Positions 51,051 to 61,449 of a DNA stretch of 64,000 nt are shown piece by piece (the stretch's first letter is position 1; each line of letters starts with the position of its first letter). The stretch is taken from contig NW_025963661.1 of NCBI RefSeq assembly GCF_910591885.1, positions 52,664-116,663 of the forward strand, written 5' to 3'. The translations under genes and the position numbers were made by a program. The notes under the pieces were generated by a model. It worked only from the letters and a program-made list of their open reading frames with translations, was not told where the DNA came from and searched no databases. This stretch comes from Bombus terrestris. Taxonomy: Eukaryota; Arthropoda; Insecta; Hymenoptera; Apidae.

Positions 51051-53727
51051 CACGTTGTCCCACGATGTCCCACGTTGTCCCACGTTGTCCCACGTTGTCC
51101 CACGTTGTCCCACGTTGTCCCACGGTGTCCAACGATGTCCCACGATGTCCCACGTTGTCCCACGTTGTCCAACGATGTCCAACGGTGTCCCACGTTGTCC
51201 CACGTTGTCCCACGTTGTCCCACGTTGTCCCACGGTGTCCAACGATGTCCAACGGTGTCCCACGTTGTCCCACGTTGTCCCACGTTGTCCCACGTTGTCC
51301 CACGTTGTCCCACGATGTCCCACGTTGTCCCACGTTGTCCCACGTTGTCCCACGTTGTCCCACGTTGTCCCACGTTGTCCCACGGTGTCCAACGGTGTCC
51401 CACGTTGTCCCACGTTGTCCAACGTTGTCCCACGTTGTCCCACGTTGTCCCACGTTGCCCCCCGGTGTCCAACGATGTCCAACGGTGTCCCACGTTGTCC
51501 CACGTTGTCCCACGTTGTCCCACGGTGTCCCACGTTGTCCCACGTTGTCCCACGTTGTCCCACGTTGTCCCACGTTGTCCCACGTTGTCCCACGTTGTCC
51601 CACGTTGTCCCGCGTTGTCCCACGTTGTCCCACGTTGTCCCACGTTGTCCCACGTTGTCCCACGTTGTCCCACGTTGTCCCACGTTGTCCCACGTTGTCC
51701 CACGTTGTCCCACGTTGTCCCACGTTGTCCCACGGTGTCCAACGATGTCCCACGGTGTCCAACGGTGTCCCACGGTGTCCAACGGTGTCCAACGGTGTCC
51801 AACGGTGTCCCACGTTGTCCCACGTTGTCCCACGTTGTCCCACGTTGTCCCACGTTGTCCCACGATGTCCCACGTTGTCCAACGATGTCCAACGGTGTCC
51901 CACGTTGTCCCACGTTGTCCAACGTTGTCCAACGGTGTCCCACGTTGTCCCACGTTGTCCCACGTTGTCCCACGTTGTCCCACGGTGTCCAACGGTGTCC
52001 AACGATGTCCCACGTTGTCCCACGTTGTCCCACGTTGTCCCACGTTGTCCCACGATGTCCCACGTTGTCCCACGTTGTCCCACGTTGTCCCACGTTGTCC
52101 CACGTTGTCCCACGTTGTCCCACGTTGTCCCACGGTGTCCAACGATGTCCCACGGTGTCCCACGTTGTCCCACGTTGTCCCACGGTGTCCAACGATGTCC
52201 AACGGTGTCCCACGTTGTCCCACGGTGTCCAACGATGTCCAACGGTGTCCCACGTTGTCCCACGTTGTCCCACGTTGTCCCACGTTGTCCCACGTTGTCC
52301 CACGATGTCCCACGTTGTCCCACGTTGTCCTACGTTGTCCCACGTTGTCCCACGTTGTCCCACGTTGTCCCACGGTGTCCAACGGTGTCCCACGTTGTCC
52401 CACGTTGCCCCCCGGTGTCCAACGATGTCCAACGGTGTCCCACGTTGTCCCACGTTGTCCCACGTTGTCCCACGTTGTCCCACGTTGTCCCACGTTGTCC
52501 CACGTTGTCCCACGTTGTCCCACGTTGTCCCACGATGTCCCACGTTGTCCAACGATGTCCAACGGTGTCCCACGTTGTCCCACGTTGTCCAACGTTGTCC
52601 AACGGTGTCCCACGTTGTCCCACGTTGTCCCACGTTGTCCCACGTTGTCCCACGTTGTCCCACGTTGTCCCACGTTGTCCCACGTTGTCCCACGTTGTCC
52701 CACGTTGTCCCACGATGTCCCACGTTGTCCAACGATGTCCAACGGTGTCCCACGTTGTCCCACGTTGTCCCACGTTGTCCCACGTTGTCCCACGGTGTCC
52801 AACGATGTCCAACGATGTCCAACGGTGTCCAACGATGTCCAACGGTGTCCAACGGTGTCCCACGGTGTCCAACGATGTCCAACGGTGTCCCACGTTGTCC
52901 CACGTTGTCCCACGTTGTCCCACGTTGTCCCACGTTGTCCCACGTTGTCCCACGTTGTCCCACGTTGTCCCACGTTGTCCCACGGTGTCCAACGGTGTCC
53001 AACGATGTCCAACGGTGTCCAACGGTGTCCCACGATGTCCACCGATGTCCAACGGTGTCCAACGGTGTCCAACGGTGTCCAACGGTGTCCAACGATGTCC
53101 AACAATGTCCAACGGTGTCCCACGTTGTCCCACGTTGTCCCACGTTGTCCCACGTTGTCCCACGTTGTCCCACGTTGTCCAACGATGTCCAACGGTGTCC
53201 CACGTTGTCCCACGTTGTCCCACGTTGTCCCACGATGTCCAACGGTGTCCAACGATGTCCAACGGTGTCCAACGATGCCCAACGGTGTCCCACGTTGTCC
53301 AACGGTGTCCCACGTTGTCCCACGTTGTCCCACGTTGTCCCACGTTGTCCCACGGTGTCCAACGATGTCCCACGGTGTCCCACGTTGTCCAACGGTGTCC
53401 CACGTTGTCCCACGTTGTCCCACGTTGTCCCACGTTGTCCCACGATGTCCCACGGTGTCCAACGATGTCCAACGGTGTCCAACGGTGTCCCACGGTGTCC
53501 AACGGTGTCCCACGTTGTCCCACGTTGTCCCACGTTGTCCCACGGTGTCCAACGATGTCCAACGGTGTCCCACGTTGTCCCACGTTGTCCCACGTTGTCC
53601 CACGGTGTCCAACGATATCCAACGGTGTCCAACGATGTCCAACGGTGTCCCACGTTGTCCAACGGTGTCCCACGTTGTCCCACGTTGTCCCACGTTGTCC
53701 CACGATGTCCCACGGTGTCCAACGGTG
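50998..53727 (+). repeat. 7,722-bp-offset duplication, source copy (clean part)
   Basis: Markers recur exactly 7,722 bp later: CCCCCCGGTG at 51,458 and 59,180, TCCCGCGTTG at 51,608 and 59,330, TCCTACGTTG at 52,328 and 60,050, and TCCAACAATG at 53,098 and 60,820. The odd 2 bp beyond 7,720 come from the two 11-base units lying between the copies. The match continues past 53,727, but its partner there is the indel-rich tail. Confidence 0.9.
51308..52690 (+). repeat. 1.3-kb module of domain III, copy 2 of 3
   Basis: CCCCCCGGTG is at 51,458 and 52,408, and the TCCAACGTTG-TCCAACGGTG pair is near 51,918. Private changes are TCCCGCGTTG at 51,608 and TCCAACGTTG at 51,418. Confidence 0.85.
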
Positions 53728-54927
53728 TCCAACGATGTCCAACGGTGTCCAACGGTGTCCCACGGTGTCCAACGGTGTCCAACGGTGTCCAACGATGTCC
53801 AACGGTGTCCAACGATGCCCAACGGTGTCCCACGTTGTCCCACGTTGTCCCACGTTGTCCCACGGTGTCCAACGATGTCCAACGGTGTCCAACGGTGTCC
53901 AACGATGTCCAACGGTGTCCAACGGTGTCCCACGTTGTCCAACGGTGTCCAACGGTGTCCCACGGTGTCCAACGGTGTCCCACGTTGTCCCACGTTGTCC
54001 CACGCTGTCCCACGTTGTCCCACGATGTCCCACGTTGTCCAACGATGTCCAACGGTGTCCCACGTTGTCCCACGTTGTCCTACGTTGTCCCACGTTGTCC
54101 CACGTTGTCCCACGTTGTCCCACGTTGTCCCACGTTGTCCCACGGTGTCCAACGGTGTCCCACGTTGTCCCACGTTGTCCCACGGTGTCCAACGATATCC
54201 AACGGTGTCCAACGATGTCCAACGGTGTCCCACGTTGTCCAACGGTGTCCCACGTTGTCCCACGATGTCCCACGTTGTCCAACGATGTCCAACGGTGTCC
54301 CACGTTGTCCCACGTTGTCCTACGTTGTCCCACGTTGTCCCACGTTGTCCCACGTTGCCCCACGTTGTCCCACGATGTCCCACGTTGTCCCACGTTGTCC
54401 CACGTTGTCCCACGTTGTCCCACGTTGTCCCACGGTGTCCAACGATGTCCAACGGTGTCCCACGTTGTCCAACGGTGTCCCACGTTGTCCCACGTTGTCC
54501 CACGTTGTCCCACGTTGTCCCACGATGTCCCACGGTGTCCAACGATGTCCAACGGTGTCCAACGGTGTGCCACGGTGTCCAACGATGTCCAACGGTGTCC
54601 AACGGTGTCCCACGGTGTCCAACGGTGTCCCACGTTGTCCCACGTTGTCCCACGGTGTCCAACGATGTCCAACGGTGTCCAACGGTGTCCCACGGTGTCC
54701 CACGTTGTCCCACGTTGTCCCACGGTGTCCAACGATGTCCAACGGTGTCCCACGTTGTCCCACGTTGTCCCACGTTGTCCCACGTTGTCCCACGTTGTCC
54801 CACGTTGCCCCCCGGTGTCCAACGATGTCCAACGGTGTCCCACGTTGTCCCACGTTGTCCCACGTTGTCCCACGTTGTCCCACGTTGTCCCACGTTGTCC
54901 CACGTTGTCCCACGTTGTCCCACGTTG

Positions 54928-54938
54928 TCCCAACGGTG
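54928..54938 (+). repeat. 11-base unit TCCCAACGGTG
   Basis: An extra C gives an 11-base unit that looks like a fusion of the C and A forms at base 4. It recurs at 57,479 and at 62,638, each time followed by the same unit order, so it predates those duplications. It is therefore a real inherited register shift rather than a read error. Confidence 0.85.
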
Positions 54939-57478
54939 TCCCACGTTGTCCAACGGTGTCCCACGTTGTCCAACGATGTCCAACGGTGTCCAACGGTGTC
55001 CCACGGTGTCCAACGGTGTCCCACGTTGTCCCACGTTGTCCCACGTTGTCCCACGTTGTCCAACGATGTCCAACGGTGTCCCACGTTGTCCCACGTTGTC
55101 CCACGTTGTCCCACGTTGTCCCACGGTGTCCAACGATGTCCAACGGTGTCCCACGTTGTCCCACGTTGTCCCACGTTGTCCCACGTTGTCCCACGTTGTC
55201 CCACGGTGTCCAACGGTGTCCAACGATGTCCCACGTTGTCCCACGTTGTCCCACGTTGTCCCACGATGTCCCACGTTGTCCCACGTTGTCCCACGTTGTC
55301 CCACGTTGTCCCACGTTGTCCCACGTTGTCCCACGTTGTCCCACGTTGTCCCACGTTGTCCCACGTTGTCCCACGTTGTCCCACGTTGTCCCACGTTGTC
55401 CCACGTTGTCCCACGGTGTCCAACGGTGTCCCACGTTGTCCCACGTTGTCCCACGGTGTCCAACGATATCCAACGGTGTCCAACGATGTCCAACGGTGTC
55501 CCACGTTGTCCAACGGTGTCCCACGTTGTCCCACGATGTCCCACGTTGTCCCACGTTGTCCCACGTTGTCCCACGTTGTCCCACGGTGTCCAACGATGTC
55601 CAACGGTGTCCCACGGTGTCCAACGGTGTCCAACGGTGTCCAACGATGTCCAACGGTGTCCAACGATGCCCAACGGTGTCCCACGTTGTCCCACGTTGTC
55701 CCACGTTGTCCCACGGTGTCCAACGATGTCCAACGGTGTCCAACGGTGTCCAACGATGTCCAACGGTGTCCAACGGTGTCCCACGTTGTCCAACGGTGTC
55801 CAACGGTGTCCCACGGTGTCCAACGGTGTCCCACGTTGTCCCACGTTGTCCCACGCTGTCCCACGTTGTCCCACGATGTCCCACGTTGTCCAACGATGTC
55901 CAACGGTGTCCCACGTTGTCCCACGTTGTCCTACGTTGTCCCACGGTGTCCCACGTTGTCCCACGTTGTCCCACGTTGTCCCACGTTGTCCCACGGTGTC
56001 CAACGGTGTCCCACGTTGTCCCACGTTGTCCCACGGTGTCCAACGATATCCAACGGTGTCCAACGATGTCCAACGGTGTCCCACGTTGTCCAACGGTGTC
56101 CCACGTTGTCCCACGATGTCCCACGTTGTCCAACGATGTCCAACGGTGTCCCACGATGTCCCACGGTGTCCAACGATGTCCAACGGTGTCCAACGGTGTG
56201 CCACGGTGTCCAACGATGTCCAACGGTGTCCAACGGTGTCCCACGGTGTCCAACGGTGTCCCACGTTGTCCCACGTTGTCCCACGGTGTCCAACGATGTC
56301 CAACGGTGTCCAACGGTGTCCCACGGTGTCCCACGTTGTCCCACGTTGTCCCACGGTGTCCAACGATGTCCAACGGTGTCCCACGTTGTCCCACGTTGTC
56401 CCACGTTGTCCCACGTTGTCCCACGTTGTCCCACGTTGTCCCACGTTGTCCCACGTTGCCCCCCGGTGTCCAACGATGTCCAACGGTGTCCCACGTTGTC
56501 CCACGTTGTCCCACGTTGTCCCACGTTGTCCCACGTTGTCCCACGGTGTCCAACGATGTCCAACGGTGTCCAACGATGCCCAACGGTGTCCCACGTTGTC
56601 CAACGGTGTCCCACGTTGTCCAACGATGTCCAACGGTGTCCCACGTTGTCCCACGTTGTCCCACGTTGTCCCACGTTGTCCCACGTTGTCCCACGTTGTC
56701 CCACGTTGTCCCACGTTGTCCCACGGTGTCCAACGGTGTCCAGCGGTGTCCCACGTTGTCCCACGTTGTCCCACGTTGTCCCACGGTGTCCAACGATGTC
56801 CCACGGTGTCCCACGTTGTCCCACGTTGTCCCACGGTGTCCAACGATGTCCAACGGTGTCCCACGTTGTCCCACGATGTCCAACGGTGTCCAACGGTGTC
56901 CCACGGTGTCCAACGGTGTCCAACGGTGTCCCACGTTGTCCCACGTTGTCCCACGTTGTCCCACGTTGTCCCACGTTGTCCCACGATGTCCCACGTTGTC
57001 CAACGATGTCCAACGGTGTCCCACGTTGTCCCACGTTGTCCAACGTTGTCCAACGGTGTTCCACGGTGTCCCACGTTGTCCCACGTTGTCCCACGTTGTC
57101 CCACGTTGCCCCCCGGTGTCCAACGATGTCCAACGGTGTCCCACGTTGTCCCACGTTGTCCCACGTTGTCCCACGTTGTCCCACGTTGTCCCACGTTGTC
57201 CCACGATGTCCCACGTTGTCCCACGTTGTCCCACGTTGTCCCACGTTGTCCCACGTTGTCCCACGTTGTCCCACGTTGTCCCACGTTGTCCCACGTTGTC
57301 CCACGTTGTCCCACGTTGTCCCACGTTGTCCCACGGTGTCCAACGATGTCCAACGGTGTCCCACGTTGTCCCACGTTGTCCCACGTTGTCCCACGTTGTC
57401 CCACGTTGTGCCACGTTGTCCCACGTTGTCCCACGTTGTCCCACGTTGTCCCACGTTGTCCCACGTTGTCCCACGTTG

Positions 57479-57489
57479 TCCCAACGGTG
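57479..57489 (+). repeat. 11-base unit TCCCAACGGTG, second occurrence
   Basis: The unit is the same as at 54,928, at an offset of 2,551 bp. About 0.45 kb downstream of each shares unit order up to a run of 14 against 13 TCCCACGTTG units. Just upstream the copies differ by a TGCCACGTTG form near 57,410. Confidence 0.85.
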
Positions 57490-58719
57490 TCCCACGTTGT
57501 CCAACGGTGTCCCACGTTGTCCAACGATGTCCAACGGTGTCCAACGGTGTCCCACGGTGTCCAACGGTGTCCCACGTTGTCCCACGTTGTCCCACGTTGT
57601 CCCACGTTGTCCAACGATGTCCAACGGTGTCCCACGTTGTCCCACGTTGTCCCACGTTGTCCCACGTTGTCCCACGGTGTCCAACGATGTCCAACGGTGT
57701 CCCACGTTGTCCCACGTTGTCCCACGTTGTCCCACGTTGTCCCACGTTGTCCCACGGTGTCCAACGGTGTCCAACGATGTCCCACGTTGTCCCACGTTGT
57801 CCCACGTTGTCCCACGATGTCCCACGTTGTCCCACGTTGTCCCACGTTGTCCCACGTTGTCCCACGTTGTCCCACGTTGTCCCACGTTGTCCCACGTTGT
57901 CCCACGTTGTCCCACGTTGTCCCACGTTGTCCCACGTTGTCCCACGTTGTCCCACGGTGTCCAACGATGTCCAACGGTGTCCCACGTTGTCCCACGTTGT
58001 CCCACGTTGTCCCACGTTGTCCCACGTTGTCCCACGTTGTCCCACGTTGTCCCACGTTGTCCCACGTTGTCCCACGTTGTCCCACGTTGTCCCACGTTGT
58101 CCCACGTTGTCCCACGGTGTCCAACGGTGTCCAACGGTGTCCAACGGTGTCCAACGATGTCCAACGGTGTCCAACGGTGTCCCACGGTGTCCAGCGGTGT
58201 CCAACGGTGTCCCACGTTGTCCCACGTTGTCCCACGTTGTCCCACGTTGTCCCACGTTGTCCCACGATGTCCCACGTTGTCCAACGATGTCCAACGGTGT
58301 CCCACGTTGTCCCACGTTGTCCAACGTTGTCCAACGGTGTCCCACGTTGTCCCACGTTGTCCCACGTTGTCCCACGTTGTCCCACGTTGTCCCACGGTGT
58401 CCAACGGTGTCCAACGTTGTCCCACGTTGTCCCACGTTGTCCCACGTTGTCCCACGTTGTCCCACGATGTCCCACGTTGTCCCACGTTGTCCCACGTTGT
58501 CCCACGTTGTCCCACGTTGTCCCACGTTGTCCCACGTTGTCCCACGGTGTCCAACGATGTCCCACGGTGTCCCACGTTGTCCCACGTTGTCCCACGGTGT
58601 CCAACGATGTCCAACGGTGTCCCACGTTGTCCCACGGTGTCCAACGATGTCCAACGGTGTCCCACGTTGTCCCACGTTGTCCCACGTTGTCCCACGTTGT
58701 CCCACGTTGTCCCACGATG

Positions 58720-61449
58720 TCCCACGTTGTCCCACGTTGTCCCACGTTGTCCCACGTTGTCCCACGTTGTCCCACGTTGTCCCACGATGTCCCACGTTGT
58801 CCCACGTTGTCCCACGTTGTCCCACGTTGTCCCACGTTGTCCCACGGTGTCCAACGATGTCCCACGATGTCCCACGTTGTCCCACGTTGTCCAACGATGT
58901 CCAACGGTGTCCCACGTTGTCCCACGTTGTCCCACGTTGTCCCACGTTGTCCCACGGTGTCCAACGATGTCCAACGGTGTCCCACGTTGTCCCACGTTGT
59001 CCCACGTTGTCCCACGTTGTCCCACGTTGTCCCACGATGTCCCACGTTGTCCCACGTTGTCCCACGTTGTCCCACGTTGTCCCACGTTGTCCCACGTTGT
59101 CCCACGGTGTCCAACGGTGTCCCACGTTGTCCCACGTTGTCCCACGTTGTCCCACGTTGTCCCACGTTGTCCCACGTTGCCCCCCGGTGTCCAACGATGT
59201 CCAACGGTGTCCCACGTTGTCCCACGTTGTCCCACGTTGTCCCACGGTGTCCCACGTTGTCCCACGTTGTCCCACGTTGTCCCACGTTGTCCCACGTTGT
59301 CCCACGTTGTCCCACGTTGTCCCACGTTGTCCCGCGTTGTCCCACGTTGTCCCACGTTGTCCCACGTTGTCCCACGTTGTCCCACGTTGTCCCACGTTGT
59401 CCCACGTTGTCCCACGTTGTCCCACGTTGTCCCACGTTGTCCCACGTTGTCCCACGGTGTCCCACGTTGTCCAACGGTGTCCAACGGTGTCCCACGGTGT
59501 CCAACGGTGTCCAACGGTGTCCAACGGTGTCCCACGTTGTCCCACGTTGTCCCACGTTGTCCCACGTTGTCCCACGTTGTCCCACGATGTCCCACGTTGT
59601 CCAACGTTGTCCAACGGTGTCCCACGTTGTCCCACGTTGTCCAACGTTGTCCAACGGTGTCCCACGTTGTCCCACGTTGTCCCACGTTGTCCCACGTTGT
59701 CCCACGGTGTCCAACGGTGTCCAACGATGTCCCACGTTGTCCCACGTTGTCCCACGTTGTCCCACGTTGTCCCACGATGTCCCACGTTGTCCCACGTTGT
59801 CCCACGTTGTCCCACGTTGTCCCACGTTGTCCCACGTTGTCCCACGTTGTCCCACGGTGTCCAACGATGTCCCACGGTGTCCCACGTTGTCCCACGTTGT
59901 CCCACGGTGTCCAACGATGTCCAACGGTGTCCCACGTTGTCCCACGGTGTCCAACGATGTCCAACGGTGTCCCACGTTGTCCCACGTTGTCCCACGTTGT
60001 CCCACGTTGTCCCACGTTGTCCCACGATGTCCCACGTTGTCCCACGTTGTCCTACGTTGTCCCACGTTGTCCCACGTTGTCCCACGTTGTCCCACGGTGT
60101 CCAACGGTGTCCCACGTTGTCCCACGTTGCCCCCCGGTGTCCAACGATGTCCAACGGTGTCCCACGTTGTCCCACGTTGTCCCACGTTGTCCCACGTTGT
60201 CCCACGTTGTCCCACGTTGTCCCACGTTGTCCCACGTTGTCCCACGTTGTCCCACGATGTCCCACGTTGTCCAACGATGTCCAACGGTGTCCCACGTTGT
60301 CCCACGTTGTCCAACGTTGTCCAACGGTGTCCCACGTTGTCCCACGTTGTCCCACGTTGTCCCACGTTGTCCCACGTTGTCCCACGTTGTCCCACGTTGT
60401 CCCACGTTGTCCCACGTTGTCCCACGTTGTCCCACGATGTCCCACGTTGTCCAACGATGTCCAACGGTGTCCCACGTTGTCCCACGTTGTCCCACGTTGT
60501 CCCACGTTGTCCCACGGTGTCCAACGATGTCCAACGATGTCCAACGGTGTCCAACGATGTCCAACGGTGTCCAACGGTGTCCCACGGTGTCCAACGATGT
60601 CCAACGGTGTCCCACGTTGTCCCACGTTGTCCCACGTTGTCCCACGTTGTCCCACGTTGTCCCACGTTGTCCCACGTTGTCCCACGTTGTCCCACGTTGT
60701 CCCACGGTGTCCAACGGTGTCCAACGATGTCCAACGGTGTCCAACGGTGTCCCACGATGTCCACCGATGTCCAACGGTGTCCAACGGTGTCCAACGGTGT
60801 CCAACGGTGTCCAACGATGTCCAACAATGTCCAACGGTGTCCCACGTTGTCCCACGTTGTCCCACGTTGTCCCACGTTGTCCCACGTTGTCCCACGTTGT
60901 CCAACGATGTCCAACGGTGTCCCACGTTGTCCCACGTTGTCCCACGTTGTCCCACGATGTCCAACGGTGTCCAATGATGTCCAACGGTGTCCAACGATGC
61001 CCAACGGTGTCCCACGTTGTCCAACGGTGTCCCACGTTGTCCCACGTTGTCCCACGTTGTCCCACGTTGTCCCACGGTGTCCAACGATGTCCAACGGTGT
61101 CCCACGTTGTCCAACGGTGTCCCACGTTGTCCCACGTTGTCCCACGTTGTCCCACGTTGTCCCACGATGTCCCACGGTGTCCAACGATGTCCAACGGTGT
61201 CCAACGGTGTCCCACGGTGTCCAACGGTGTCCCACGTTGTCCCACGTTGTCCCACGTTGTCCCACGGTGTCCAACGATGTCCAACGGTGTCCCACGTTGT
61301 CCCACGTTGTCCCACGTTGTCCCACGGTGTCCAACGATATCCAACGGTGTCCAACGATGTCCAACGGTGTCCCACGTTGTCCAACGGTGTCCCACGTTGT
61401 CCCACGTTGTCCCACGTTGTCCCACGATGTCCCACGGTGTCCAACGGTG
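58720..61449 (+). repeat. 7,722-bp-offset duplication, second copy (clean part)
   Basis: This is the partner of 50,998-53,727. It includes copy 3 of the 1.3-kb module (about 59,030-60,410). Differences noticed are few, for example TCCAACGTTG near 59,600 where the partner has TCCAACGATG, and TCCAATGATG near 60,970. Confidence 0.9.

Larger units (their letters stand above)
48388..61449 (+). repeat. Array domain III
   Basis: This part of the array has few TCCTACGTTG units (49.2, 52.3, 54.1, 54.3, 55.9 and 60.05 kb). It has many CCCCCCGGTG units and most of the rare TCCAACGTTG units in the window. TCCAACTGTG was not seen. It contains the three-copy 1.3-kb module and the first part of the 7,722-bp-offset duplication. 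No non-repeat sequence is present. Confidence 0.6.
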
